The notes: generated from the letters alone by a model not told the origin. Shown: positions 8,395 through 17,132, numbered from the stretch's first letter. The stretch: 37,686 bases of DNA from Furfurilactobacillus rossiae DSM 15814 (GCF_000428925.1 NZ_AUAW01000022.1:1-37686); one strand, 5' to 3'. Program-made: numbers and translations.

Positions 8395-8996
8395 TTATTT
8401 CTTTTCCTCGATAACCTTGGCGCTTTCCTTATTCGAAAAGACGGCAGACGTAATAATCTGCAAAGTAATCAGAATCAGATTGCCGGCGGGGAAGAATAGA
8501 AGCGACAAAATCTGTAACACAACTTATACCGTAACCGCTGGCCAGTAAGGCAAATAACGATACAGCGTCAGGTGCTTAATGCTGATGACAACAACTGGAT
8601 GGTTCTCGTTGGCCGTGATAATCTGGTTGGCTAAGATAACAAACGCAATTGTCTAGACTGCATAAATTAACATGTAGAAAGTTTGCGGTCACGGGCGAAA
8701 ATGCCTTCACCCACCCACGCAGTTGCTACGAGTAAAAATGAGGTACCAAACAGCCACAGATTGTTTGCCCAAAACACATGACGTGTAATGATCTTTGCCT
8801 TACCGAATAAAAAGTAATGATTGTACCAGGCTGCACAGATAAATAGATAGCCGATGGCATATGAAATTAAATAAGGTACCTGACTAAAAATTGCACTGAA
8901 TTTTAGTGATTTTGCTGTCTCAAATTCTAAAATCATAATCGTTAAAATTATGGCTAAAACGGCATCGGTAAACTACTCAAGACGTGCTTTATTCAT
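8395..8996 (-). pseudogene. Decayed TMEM175-family (DUF1211) membrane protein
   Basis: Read leftward from ATG 8996 the translation starts MNKARLE, then stops (TAG) at codon 8 and continues FTDAVLAIILTIMILEF, the DUF1211 N-terminus ('FxDAVxAIxxTI'). A 'YLFICAAWYNHYFLF...WANNLWLFGTSFLLVATAWVGE' block follows, typical of the family. A frameshift occurs near 8680; in the new frame 'MLIYAV' is cut by a TAG, and a further TAA occurs after 'LYRYLPYWPAVTV' before the frame ends at 8395 (...SAKVIEEKK). Three nonsense codons and one frameshift mean it is dead. Intact relatives are potassium-channel-like. Confidence 0.82.
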
Positions 8997-9113
8997 GATA
9001 ATTTCTCACAACATGTTGTTAAATCAACCATGCAGTGAATAACAGAAATTGTCGAGATATTGCCGTTAGCCTCTATTTGACCTAAATGAATGTATATCGA
9101 CGGAGCTAATTGA

Positions 9114-9779
9114 TTACTTTTTGTAGAATTCATTAAACTGAGTATCCAATTTTGCAAAAGCCGCATTCAAAATGTTTTCTCGTGAAACCGGCATAATAGA
9201 AGTGCCTTCTGCACGGACCACGTTGACTTGACCAAACGCCATCACATCGGTAAAGATGGCTTTTAAATATTGAACTGCAAAATCCATTCCGGAGTAAAAG
9301 TCGCCGCGAGTATAAATTGAACCACTGGCAATAAGGATCATCAGTCGATAATCGTCCGTCATCAAACCTTTTGAAGACTGCCCGCTTGCTAATGGCTTTG
9401 ATAAATATTTGAACGTTTCTCTAGCAATCAGAATGTTGTCGATCCAATCCTTCAATTTTGAAGGGACGTTAAAATTGTGAGTTGGCAGAGAAATCACCAC
9501 GCGCTGGTTGTCCCTTAACTGTTTCAATAATTCAGCGGATAGATCAGCAATATGTTTTTCTGTCGGCGTTAGTTCAGTGTGATCAGCTTCTTTTGTCCAA
9601 ACGGATAAGAGTTGACCCTTTTCAATTCGTGGTATTTCCATATCATACAGATTAAGGACAGTTAGGTCTTCAGCCTCAAAGCTCCCGTTATAATCGCTCA
9701 AGAATTGTTGTTCAAGTGTATTTGAATACGATGCAGGATTGTCAAAATCTGGATGCGCATTGATTAATAATGTTTTCAT
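9114..9779 (-). CDS. NAD(P)H-dependent flavin oxidoreductase, azoreductase-like
   Basis: Flavodoxin-fold protein of 221 residues related to FMN-dependent NADH-azoreductase (AzoR/AcpD). It begins 'MKTLLINAHPDFDNPASYSNTLEQQFL', the nucleotide-binding start of the family, and has 'VVISLPTHNFNVPSKLKDWIDNIL', the FMN-contacting loop, then 'ARETFKY', a 'LMILIASGSIYT' strand and 'DFAVQYLKAIF'. Members reduce quinones and azo compounds with NAD(P)H; the natural substrate here is unknown. Divergent from the WYL regulator with a 79-bp shared promoter region, suggesting that regulator controls it. Confidence 0.87.
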   Translation of the reverse strand: MKTLLINAHPDFDNPASYSNTLEQQFLSDYNGSFEAEDLTVLNLYDMEIPRIEKGQLLSVWTKEADHTELTPTEKHIADLSAELLKQLRDNQRVVISLPTHNFNVPSKLKDWIDNILIARETFKYLSKPLASGQSSKGLMTDDYRLMILIASGSIYTRGDFYSGMDFAVQYLKAIFTDVMAFGQVNVVRAEGTSIMPVSRENILNAAFAKLDTQFNEFYKK

Positions 9780-9796
9780 GGTTTCCGTTTCTCCTT

Positions 9797-9826
9797 TTGA
9801 TTTGATAACATAAGGATATCAATCAA
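9797..9826. promoter_or_regulatory. Imperfect inverted repeat between azoreductase and WYL regulator genes
   Basis: TTTGATTTGAT and ATCAATCAAA form an inverted repeat with one extra base, in the shared 79-bp gap. Candidate operator for the WYL regulator. Confidence 0.4.
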
Positions 9827-9858
9827 AGGTGTCATAATAAGTCACCATTAAGGACATT

Positions 9859-10785
9859 ATGAAAAAAGCAGAACGACTTAATCAAGAATTGTTTTATCTC
9901 AATAATAAAAGAAGGTTTCATCTTGAAGATTTGACCATTGAATTCAATATCTCCAAACGGACGGCGTTGAGAGATCTCGACGAACTGTCAGAAATTGGCC
10001 TGCCATATTATACAGATGCAGGTCGGTATGGCGGCTATACGTTATTGAATCAAACCTTGTTGCCGCCGGTTACTTTCAACGTTCAGGAAGTTCAGGCGAT
10101 TTTCTTTGCTTTGTCGGGGATGAAGGGACTATCCAGTAATCCGTTTGAAAAATCATTTCCGCAAATTCAAAAGAAACTGTTGGAAACACTGCCACGGAAA
10201 CAACAGCAGGGCATTGACTCGATGGCTAGCGCCGTTTATTTCTATAGCACGGCGCCGGTTAAAAGTGTCGCTAATTTGGACATTGTGATGCAATCGATTT
10301 TAAACGAGCAGGCACTTTCAATCACAGATACACAGCATGTAGTGAGAAAAAGCATCATTCAAGTTTTTGAATTGTTCTATCGAAATGGCATTTGGTTTTG
10401 TAGCGCCGTTGATTTGGTAACACATAAATGGGGAACCTACCGCTGCGATAAATTAATCGAAATTAGTCTATACGATGGCCAAGTAGAACTGTTTTCGAAC
10501 GCTGAGCTACAACAGCTGCAGGATAAATATGAAGCGACGTACCACAACATCCAATTTAGATGTGTTGTTAACAAAGCAGGGCGTGATCACTTTTTAAGGG
10601 ATCATTATCCGAATATGCGGTTAGTTGAGGAAAACGATAAAGCATACGTCTGCGGTGGCTATAATATTACTGAGGAAACCTACATGGTTGAATACCTGTT
10701 AAGTTACGGCAAAAACATGAAAATTGAGTATCCTGAATCTTTGGCGAAAAAATATCGGGATTACCTAACAGGACTACTAGAGTGA
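9859..10785 (+). CDS. HTH/WYL-domain transcriptional regulator (YafY type)
   Basis: 308-residue regulator with an N-terminal HTH_11 domain ('RRFHLEDLTIEFNISKRTALRDLDELSEIGLPYYTDAGRYGGYTLL', about 18-65) and a C-terminal WYL-type sensing domain. The usual W-Y-L is replaced by 'GIWFCSAVDLVTHKWGTYRCDKLIEI' (about 178-203). Such proteins bind small ligands or nucleic acid through the WYL domain. ATG 9859 follows AAGGAC. It is divergent from the azoreductase-like gene, its most likely target. The effector cannot be named. Confidence 0.87.
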   Translation: MKKAERLNQELFYLNNKRRFHLEDLTIEFNISKRTALRDLDELSEIGLPYYTDAGRYGGYTLLNQTLLPPVTFNVQEVQAIFFALSGMKGLSSNPFEKSFPQIQKKLLETLPRKQQQGIDSMASAVYFYSTAPVKSVANLDIVMQSILNEQALSITDTQHVVRKSIIQVFELFYRNGIWFCSAVDLVTHKWGTYRCDKLIEISLYDGQVELFSNAELQQLQDKYEATYHNIQFRCVVNKAGRDHFLRDHYPNMRLVEENDKAYVCGGYNITEETYMVEYLLSYGKNMKIEYPESLAKKYRDYLTGLLE

Positions 10786-10864
10786 AGCTCTCAACAATTC
10801 TGGAATCGATTTTTTTGACCGCACTTAGTAGGGGGGATTCAGCCCAACTCTCCAATCAAAATTG

Positions 10865-11422
10865 TCACTCAGCGGTGGTTAAATGAATTTGTATATCCTG
10901 AGCAATTTTTGCCATTTCCTTAGGACTCTTAGTCGCGCCTTGTTTGACCCAATGAGAGAGCATGGCAAACATGCCACCAATGGCGAATTGTTGCAGATAA
11001 TCCGTATTGGCTCCTTTGATTTGGCTGAGCAAACTACTGGAAAGATTTTTCGTCAAAGAATCAGCTAATAGATACAGCCGTTTGTTAGTACTCAGTTGGT
11101 CGAGTAATTCACGGTAAGGCCACCAAAACTCAAAAAACGACAAAACGACCTGATTAAACGTCAGGTTTTTTTGTTTGGATAACAATTCATACAGGTTTGT
11201 TGTCAGTCCGTCAAGTTGGTAGATCAGGATGTCATCCAGGGTTATGAAATGACGATAAAATGTGCGTCTTGAATAGCCGGCACGCGTGACGATATCGGTT
11301 ATCGTAATTTTATTGAGCGGCTTAGTGGTTAACAACTGGCTCAAGGCCATAACAAAGTCTTGTTGGGTTTGTGTAATTTGGGCAATGCGTTGGTGTCGTT
11401 TATCTGTCTCATTTTCAGTCAT
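10865..11422 (-). CDS. TetR-family transcriptional regulator
   Basis: 185 residues with an N-terminal TetR HTH ('LNKITITDIVTRAGYSRRTFYRHFITLDDIL', about 36-66) and a helical C-terminal ligand domain ending 'MFAMLSHWVKQGATKSPKEMAKIAQDI', the TetR_C pattern seen in many lactobacillar regulators. GGAGGT lies 11 bases before ATG 11422. It is divergent from the two HXXEE membrane protein genes; a palindrome at 11495-11507 between the genes is a likely operator, so it probably represses that pair. Confidence 0.88.
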   Translation of the reverse strand: MTENETDKRHQRIAQITQTQQDFVMALSQLLTTKPLNKITITDIVTRAGYSRRTFYRHFITLDDILIYQLDGLTTNLYELLSKQKNLTFNQVVLSFFEFWWPYRELLDQLSTNKRLYLLADSLTKNLSSSLLSQIKGANTDYLQQFAIGGMFAMLSHWVKQGATKSPKEMAKIAQDIQIHLTTAE

Positions 11423-11469
11423 TTGTGCAAGTTACCTCCGAATAGGTAGTGGATTCTAATTACGGCAAC

Positions 11470-11475
11470 TATAAT
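11470..11475 (+). promoter_or_regulatory. -10 box for the HXXEE operon
   Basis: TATAAT 52 bp before the first HXXEE start codon; the -35 region is weak, which is common for regulated promoters. Confidence 0.5.
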
Positions 11476-11494
11476 ATACTCAATTAAATGAATC

Positions 11495-11507
11495 AAATGT
11501 GACATTT
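11495..11507. promoter_or_regulatory. Palindromic operator candidate (TetR/HXXEE gap)
   Basis: AAATGTGACATTT, a perfect 6-1-6 palindrome, just downstream of the TATAAT at 11470 and before the ribosome site. The position fits repression by the divergent TetR protein. Confidence 0.5.
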
Positions 11508-11527
11508 ATTTAAAGGAGTTGAGACTA

Positions 11528-12178
11528 ATGGCATGGTTTAGAAACTACTGGTATCGATTCGGTGGCGGCATGGTGATCTGTTTTGTAGTTTATCTTTTAA
11601 TCGCGGAACCGCACTGGTCGCAAACGACATGGTTACTCATTATTAACTTGATTGCACTAATCATTCATCAACTTGAAGAGTATCAGTTCCCAGGAGGCGC
11701 TCCCTTGGTAATTAATCGTGTTATCTATGATGAACACGAGTTAACGGATCATTATCCTGGCAACACGTTGTCTATTTGCATCGTTAATGTCAGTGCTTGG
11801 GTTATATATTTTATTGCAATTATGTTTCCCAATTGGTATTGGTTAGGATTAGGTGTAGTTATGTTTAGCCTGTTTCAGATTCTAGGTCATTGCGTCCAGA
11901 TGAACGTCAAGATGCATACTTGGTACAATCCGGGGATGGCAACAACGCTCTTACTTTTTCTGCCGATCGGAATTGCCTATATCTATGAAGTTCAGTTTAA
12001 TCACTTAGTCAACGGCTGGACCTGGTGTGCGGGGTTCCTAACGTTAGTGATGTGCATTTTGTTGACCATTGTGTTGCCCGTTCAAACGTTTAAAAATAAG
12101 CAGACTAAATATCGAATGAGTGACTGGCAGGTAGAACGGTTCCGAAAAGTAACCTCGTTTGCCCGCATTGGTCATTAG
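11528..12178 (+). CDS. HXXEE-domain membrane protein (first of a tandem pair)
   Basis: 216 residues with about six hydrophobic segments. It carries the HXXEE motif as H47-Q-L-E50-E51 followed by 'YQFPGG', and a second polar cluster H121, N126 and H130 in 'GHCVQMNVKMHTWYNPG'. The domain (Pfam HXXEE) has no known function. The His/Glu residues lie at membrane segment ends, which would suit a metal site; that is inference. Start set at ATG 11528, nine bases after AGGAG; the upstream TTG at 11519 directly abuts the ribosome site. The next gene is a paralogue 14 bp downstream. Divergent from a TetR regulator. Confidence 0.82.
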   Translation: MAWFRNYWYRFGGGMVICFVVYLLIAEPHWSQTTWLLIINLIALIIHQLEEYQFPGGAPLVINRVIYDEHELTDHYPGNTLSICIVNVSAWVIYFIAIMFPNWYWLGLGVVMFSLFQILGHCVQMNVKMHTWYNPGMATTLLLFLPIGIAYIYEVQFNHLVNGWTWCAGFLTLVMCILLTIVLPVQTFKNKQTKYRMSDWQVERFRKVTSFARIGH

Positions 12179-12192
12179 TTGAAGGAGCAAAA

Positions 12193-12870
12193 ATGAGAAA
12201 ATTAGTTCGCCATTGGTATGAGATGGAAGTCTATATCGCTGGCTTTTACGTCCTATTACTGGCAATGGGACAATGGGATTTGCTACAAAAAATATTGTTG
12301 CTTGGATTAGTCTTCATTCATCTACATTTTTTCGAAGAATTTGGGTTCCCCGGTGGTTTTGCATGGGGCGGCATTAAGGTTGAAATGAAACAAGTGAATG
12401 AAGATGTGCGTTTATGGCCGTTAAATCAACTTAGCGCATTGTGGGGGAATGAGTGGTTTGCAGTGATTGTTTATTTGCTACCGCTATTTTTCCCACAGGT
12501 ACATTGGCTAGCTTTAGCCGCTATCGTTTTTGCCTATCTGGAATTCTTAATGCACGTCGTGATATTTAACCTCGGATTGCATAGTTGGTACAATCCCGGT
12601 AGTTTAACTGCGGTGTTAGGACTAACACTTACTTCTACCTGGGGATTGTGGCAGTTGCGCACGCAGAATTTATTCAACTGGGTAGATTTGGTGATTGCTC
12701 TGGTGTGGATTTTTAGCAACTATTGGATTGCCTTTCGTTCGCCATTATTTAATCATTTTAATAACAAGAAAGAATTTACGTTCTCACGACAAGACGTTTT
12801 AAAAGCTGACAAGTATATGAAAAAGTTTGGCACGACGGTAGATAATCTTAAACATCTAAACCACGATTAA
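12193..12870 (+). CDS. HXXEE-domain membrane protein (second of a tandem pair)
   Basis: 225 residues, a diverged paralogue of the preceding gene. It has H45-F-F-E48-E49 followed by 'FGFPGG', and H121, N126 and H130 in 'MHVVIFNLGLHSWYNPG', at the same positions as in the first copy. About six hydrophobic segments and a basic C-terminal tail. ATG 12193 follows AAGGAG. Same operon as the first copy, which points to a heteromeric complex or a subfunctionalised duplicate. Function unknown. Confidence 0.82.
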   Translation: MRKLVRHWYEMEVYIAGFYVLLLAMGQWDLLQKILLLGLVFIHLHFFEEFGFPGGFAWGGIKVEMKQVNEDVRLWPLNQLSALWGNEWFAVIVYLLPLFFPQVHWLALAAIVFAYLEFLMHVVIFNLGLHSWYNPGSLTAVLGLTLTSTWGLWQLRTQNLFNWVDLVIALVWIFSNYWIAFRSPLFNHFNNKKEFTFSRQDVLKADKYMKKFGTTVDNLKHLNHD

Positions 12871-12933
12871 AACGTTTTGAATTCAAGTAGGTCTATTTAG
12901 AATAGGCCGGGGATGGCACAGATTAATCTAAAG

Positions 12934-12961
12934 AACACGCTCATTTTTGAGGGTGTTTTTT
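12934..12961 (+). terminator. Terminator after the HXXEE pair
   Basis: AACAC-g-CTC pairs with GAG-g-GTGTT around a T-rich loop, followed by a T-run. Confidence 0.75.
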
Positions 12962-13040
12962 CGCAATGACTGAAGCAATCAACGACCAATTAACAAGCGA
13001 AAGAGTTAACAGATTTTGACGCCTTTTGAATGTGTATATT

Positions 13041-13081
13041 AAGGTCCTCAACCAATTGATACAGGTTGAGAACCTTTTTTT
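13041..13081 (+). terminator. Second terminator-like hairpin
   Basis: AAGGTcCTCAACC (13041-13053) pairs with GGTTGAGaACCTT (13064-13076), followed by a T-run. A related CTCAAC/GTTGAG hairpin occurs at about 29953-29977. Confidence 0.75.
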
Positions 13082-13281
13082 AGCTGTACGGTTTATCCTA
13101 TATATCGTTGACCGATAGGCAGAATAATTGCTGGAACCTTGATGGGTCAGGCAAAATAAAGGTCCGTAATACCGCGAGGAGAATAGCTTCAGGACAAACT
13201 TTCGTTGAACAACTTTGAAAAGCTTAAGAGCGATTAGATGGAATCTCGCTCAAAATGTCCCTTGCAAAGGACACTATCTTG

Positions 13282-13295
13282 TGAAAGCGGATACT
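13282..13295 (+). promoter_or_regulatory. Candidate cre site upstream of the PTS operon
   Basis: TGAAAGCGGATACT matches 12 of 14 positions of the CcpA consensus TGWAANCGNTNWCA. It lies 38 bp before the regulator start, next to a TATTAT at 13306-13311. Catabolite repression of the operon is inferred. Confidence 0.4.
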
Positions 13296-13332
13296 TTTTC
13301 TAGCCTATTATATTAAAAGGGGTGGGGCGTTT

Positions 13333-14820
13333 ATGCAATTAAATGATCAGCAACAAGCTTTGATTGATATTTTGATGCGACAAAACGATTACATCACTGC
13401 CCACAAACTTTCTGAGGTCACCAACACATCTACTAAAACGATTTATCGAAATGTCCGTAGCATTAATGATAGTTCAGAGTCTGGTGATGTCATTGAGGCA
13501 GTTCGTGGAAGGGGGTATCGCCTAAATTACGATCGGTATATTTATGAACGGAATACCAGCGTGGATAACACATTGGATTATTCACCAATTGAGCGACGGA
13601 ACCGGATTTTACTGGAGCTATTGTTCAACGCCCCGTTTGATTTAAACGTTGACCGCTTGTATGAACATTATTATGTGAGTGAAACAGTGATTGAAAACGA
13701 TATTTCCTTGATGAATAAGCTGGCGTTGTCGTTTGGGCTGGTACTAAAGCATCGCTATCGTCGTTTATCTATAACTGGTCCTGAACCAAACATTCGCCAG
13801 GCGATTCGAAATACGATCAATAAAGGCGATCTCATGGATAAAGAAAGCATCGATGATTTTATCGACGATTTCCATGAGCTGTCATCGTTTGATGAACGGT
13901 TTTTAATCGCTCAGCTGGAATACTTGGAGCGTTCATTGAAGCTAACGATTCCTTACCCGTATAACATAAATATTTTTTCACATCTCTATATTTTGATGAG
14001 TCGTTTTCGTGAGGGCAAGGTCGTTGATGATCCGGAACAGAATCGATTGACTGCTGATCAAAAAGCGTTGACGGAGCGCAACCCCAAGTTTGCAGAAGTG
14101 GCCCGAGAAATTATCGGGAAAATTGGTCGCTACCTTAACACAACATTGCCTGCCATCGAAGACTTTTACCTACTTCAGTACATGGTCTCAATGCGGTACG
14201 ATCGTGAATTGCCGAGTACGAATCATGAAGATCGGTTGGTTGACCAGCTTGTTGTGTTCTATGTTGATGGTTTTGATTTTAATGGCCGTGCCGTGGATCG
14301 GACTGCGCTGGTTGCGGACCTACGAAATCATATCAAGCCGATGGTTAACCGATTGAAAAATGGCATTTCAGTAGCCAATCATTTATTGAAGGAGATTGGG
14401 TCCGAATACCCCGATGAACTTGCCCAAGTTAAGCAGCTGTCCAGTGAGGCGCAAACGAAATTTGCCTTGCCAGCCGCGATTAGTGCCGACGAAAGTGGAT
14501 TTATTACTTTGTACTTTGCGAAGTATCTAGAGCAGGCTAAGCCGGCCAAACGAATTCTCATTATGTGTGCCAGCGGTGTTGGTACGTCACAACTTATCCG
14601 AGTGAAAGTTCAAAAGGCTTTCCCAGACTTGGATGTGGTGGCTGTTGTTTCAAAAGACGGGTATCTAAAGCATGCCGCTGACTACGGGCACGTTGACCTT
14701 ATTATCACGACGGTCAACGTAACACCGGCTGACAATACTAGCGTGGTGATGGTTAGCGCGATGTTCACTAAGGCCGACCGGGATCAGGTCGCTAATTGGA
14801 TTGAACGGAGGGACAGTTGA
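13333..14820 (+). CDS. PRD-containing PTS-dependent transcriptional activator with IIB domain
   Basis: 495 residues, of the MtlR/LicR class. In order: HTH_11 ('TSTKTIYRNVRSINDSSE', about 32-49), a second Mga-like HTH (about 80-140), PRD1 with a conserved His in 'FSHLYILMSRF', PRD2 in which the usual His is Gln ('FYLLQYMVSMRYDRE'), and a C-terminal galactitol-type IIB domain with phosphorylatable Cys412 in 'LIMCASGVGTSQLI'. The IIA domain usual at the C-terminus is absent; a free IIA is encoded by the next gene. ATG 13333 follows AGGGGTGG. It presumably senses PTS phosphorylation and activates the downstream operon. Confidence 0.9.
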   Translation: MQLNDQQQALIDILMRQNDYITAHKLSEVTNTSTKTIYRNVRSINDSSESGDVIEAVRGRGYRLNYDRYIYERNTSVDNTLDYSPIERRNRILLELLFNAPFDLNVDRLYEHYYVSETVIENDISLMNKLALSFGLVLKHRYRRLSITGPEPNIRQAIRNTINKGDLMDKESIDDFIDDFHELSSFDERFLIAQLEYLERSLKLTIPYPYNINIFSHLYILMSRFREGKVVDDPEQNRLTADQKALTERNPKFAEVAREIIGKIGRYLNTTLPAIEDFYLLQYMVSMRYDRELPSTNHEDRLVDQLVVFYVDGFDFNGRAVDRTALVADLRNHIKPMVNRLKNGISVANHLLKEIGSEYPDELAQVKQLSSEAQTKFALPAAISADESGFITLYFAKYLEQAKPAKRILIMCASGVGTSQLIRVKVQKAFPDLDVVAVVSKDGYLKHAADYGHVDLIITTVNVTPADNTSVVMVSAMFTKADRDQVANWIERRDS

Positions 14821-15248
14821 TGATTGATTCGCAAGAGCTATTTTTTATGTCACTGTCGTCTTCAGACAGTTCGTTAGACGCGTTTCAAACAATGGCACAA
14901 CGCTTGAGTCAGTTACAACGGGTCAGTGATGTTGATGCGTTTACGGATTTGATCGTTAAACGCGAGGCTCAGGGGCTGACCATGATTGCACCGCAAATTT
15001 TGATGCCACACGCTGTGGGATCCGTTGTCCTTAAGAACACAGTTTTGGTCGGTCTATTTCCCACGTTGCAGCATTGGAACCGAGGACTAAGCGTTCGTTT
15101 GATTGTAATGCTGGCAACGCCCAACGCCGCCGCAGCACAAAATGACCCGCAGTTGATGACTTTGCTAACGAAACTAGCTGATGAGCAGGTTACAGAAAAA
15201 TTAGTGGCACAAAAAACGGTGTCACAGGTCCAGTTATTATTGCAGTAA
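14820..15248 (+). CDS. Stand-alone PTS EIIA (fructose/mannitol-type) protein
   Basis: 142-residue EIIA of the PTS_EIIA_2 fold. Probable phosphoryl-accepting His64 in 'APQILMPHAVGS'; a second strand 'VGLFPTLQHWN' follows. The match to the catalytic block is looser than in the next gene (residues around PH are atypical). ATG 14820 overlaps the TGA of the regulator gene, with GGAGGG seven bases upstream; an in-frame TTG sits at 14817. The tight coupling to a regulator lacking its own IIA suggests this protein supplies that function, while the next IIA feeds transport. Confidence 0.78.
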   Translation: MIDSQELFFMSLSSSDSSLDAFQTMAQRLSQLQRVSDVDAFTDLIVKREAQGLTMIAPQILMPHAVGSVVLKNTVLVGLFPTLQHWNRGLSVRLIVMLATPNAAAAQNDPQLMTLLTKLADEQVTEKLVAQKTVSQVQLLLQ

Positions 15249-15272
15249 AAAAAGTGAAAGGGGTAGTCGCAC

Positions 15273-15725
15273 GTGTATTTTGATAAAGATGTGATTTTGT
15301 TCGACCAGTCAATGGCCGATCAAACCACAGCCTTAACAACGTTAGCCGATGCATTACAAAAAGTTGGCGTGGTTAAACCAAGTTTTAAAGAGGGTATTTT
15401 AAACCGTGAAAAGCAGTTTCCAACGGGATTAATTGCGCCGTCGATGGGGGTTGCCATTCCACATACGGATGCGGTTCATGTGATTAAACCACAAATTGGT
15501 TTTCTCCAATTGAAGGAACCAGTTCATTTCAATCAAATGGGCGATAACGCTGATGTATCAGCTAAATTGATTTTTATGTTGGCACTGAATGATCCTGATT
15601 TGCAGTTAGCGATGCTCCAGCGGTTAATGGGATTATTCCAGAACGATGACCTAATGAAGAAGTTGACGACTATTAGTACTACTGCTGACTTCAAAGACAT
15701 TATGAAACAAGCAGAGATTGATTAA
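15273..15725 (+). CDS. gatA: PTS galactitol-type EIIA
   Basis: 150-residue cytoplasmic PTS IIA. It shows the GatA pattern 'EGILNREKQFPTGLIAPSMGVAIPHTDAVHV' with active His64. It accepts phosphate from HPr and passes it to the IIB protein. GTG 15273 follows AAAGGGG. Second of two IIA genes in the operon; 17 bp before the IIC gene. Confidence 0.88.
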   Translation: MYFDKDVILFDQSMADQTTALTTLADALQKVGVVKPSFKEGILNREKQFPTGLIAPSMGVAIPHTDAVHVIKPQIGFLQLKEPVHFNQMGDNADVSAKLIFMLALNDPDLQLAMLQRLMGLFQNDDLMKKLTTISTTADFKDIMKQAEID

Positions 15726-15742
15726 TTATTGGAGGAATTGTA

Positions 15743-17086
15743 ATGGCAGCGTTACAGTGGTTTGTTAATTTAGGAGCGAGCGTTATGCTCCCGGTTTTAT
15801 TATTTATTTTTGCACTTATTTTACGTATCAAACCCGGTAAAGCATTCAAAGCTGGGTTAACGGTCGGCGTTGGGTTCGTTGGCCTAAACTTGGTCATCAG
15901 CCTATTGACTAAAAACCTCGGGCCGGCTGCTCAGGCGATGGTTAAAAACTTTGGCTTACATCTGACGTCGATTGATATTGGTTGGCCAGCAGCATCAGCC
16001 ATCGCCTACGGAACTGTTTTAGGTAGTTTGGCAATTCCAGTTGGTGTTATTGCAAACGTCATCTTGTTACTGGTCGGTTTGACCAAAACACTGGACGTGG
16101 ATGTTTGGAACTATTGGCACATTGCCTTTACTGGTTCACTTGTCTATGTTGTGACACATGATTTTGCTCTCGGGCTATTTACCATGATTGTTCACGTTAT
16201 GTTGATCTACCTGTTGGCGGATTTAGCTGCGCCAACCGTTCAGAAGTATTACGGGTTGGAAGGCATTTCGTTCCCACAAGGGGCCTCAGCACCTGGCTTC
16301 TTGATGGCCTTGCCGTTAAACTGGTTGTTTGACCGCATTCCTGGGATTAACAAGGTTAAGATCACGCCAGAAACTGTCCAAAAACGAATGGGTATCTTTG
16401 GTGATTCAACCGTCATTGGTTTGGTAATTGGATTAGTTATCGGTGCTCTAGCACATTACTCAGTTGCTAAAACCCTTCAACTCGGTGTTAACACCGCTGC
16501 CGTATTGTTATTGATGCCACGGATGGTGTCTTTACTGATGGAAGGTTTGACACCCATTTCAGAAGGGGCCAATGCTTTTGTTCAGAAACGGTTCCCTGGT
16601 CGCGACTTATACATTGGGATGGATAGTGCTTTGGCCGTTGGACAGCAAGCTGTTTTATCTTCAGCTTTGATCTTGGTGCCACTAACACTGTTGATTGCCG
16701 TTATTTTACCTGGTAACACTGTGTTACCATTCGGTGATTTGGCAACCATTCCATTCATGATCGCCGTTATGGCCGCTGTTTTCCGTGGTGATATTTTGCG
16801 GACTATCTTGGGCGGTATTGTCGATATCGTGGTTAGTTTGTACATTGCATCATGGGTTGCACCGTTGGTTACCGCTGCCGCAAAGGGCGCTCACTTCAGT
16901 TTGCAAGGTAACTCTTCCATTTCTGTATTAAGTGATGGTGGAACTTGGACCACGTTATTAATTGTTGGTTTAGGCAAACTGATTAGCTGGGGTGGTATTG
17001 GTTTAATTGGTATCGTGGTACTAGGTTTGATGATTTGGCAAAACAAATTCCGTAAAACTGCAACAACGGTTTCAGACAAAAAGTAA
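15743..17086 (+). CDS. gatC: PTS galactitol-type transporter subunit IIC
   Basis: 447-residue membrane permease of the galactitol PTS family, with about ten hydrophobic segments. Characteristic stretches are 'FKAGLTVGVGFVGLNLVISLL' near the start, 'IGWPAASAIAYGTVLGSLAIPVG', and 'LLMPRMVSLLMEGLTPISEGANAFVQKRF' in the middle. ATG 15743 follows GGAGG. The substrate may be galactitol or another polyol/sugar: members of this family vary and no catabolic gene is adjacent to settle it. Confidence 0.92.
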   Translation: MAALQWFVNLGASVMLPVLLFIFALILRIKPGKAFKAGLTVGVGFVGLNLVISLLTKNLGPAAQAMVKNFGLHLTSIDIGWPAASAIAYGTVLGSLAIPVGVIANVILLLVGLTKTLDVDVWNYWHIAFTGSLVYVVTHDFALGLFTMIVHVMLIYLLADLAAPTVQKYYGLEGISFPQGASAPGFLMALPLNWLFDRIPGINKVKITPETVQKRMGIFGDSTVIGLVIGLVIGALAHYSVAKTLQLGVNTAAVLLLMPRMVSLLMEGLTPISEGANAFVQKRFPGRDLYIGMDSALAVGQQAVLSSALILVPLTLLIAVILPGNTVLPFGDLATIPFMIAVMAAVFRGDILRTILGGIVDIVVSLYIASWVAPLVTAAAKGAHFSLQGNSSISVLSDGGTWTTLLIVGLGKLISWGGIGLIGIVVLGLMIWQNKFRKTATTVSDKK

Positions 17087-17132
17087 CGTTTGAATTAGTT
17101 GTTCAGGGAACTCGACATTGGAGGTCGAAAAT

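Larger units (their letters stand above)
12871..13332. other. Intergenic region between the HXXEE pair and the PTS operon
   Basis: 460 bp with no convincing ORF. It holds a small hairpin (12886-12904), two terminator-like hairpins (12934-12961, 13041-13081), a GAGCG/CGCTC hairpin near 13229-13252, a GTCC/GGAC hairpin near 13257-13271, and a cre-like site before the regulator gene. Confidence 0.5.

Noticed and set aside
13155-13185. T-box-like string (GGTCCGTAATACCGCG) upstream of the PTS regulator
   Set aside because: The GGTGG part of the T-box is missing, no stem I or matching terminator is found, and the downstream gene is not an amino acid gene.
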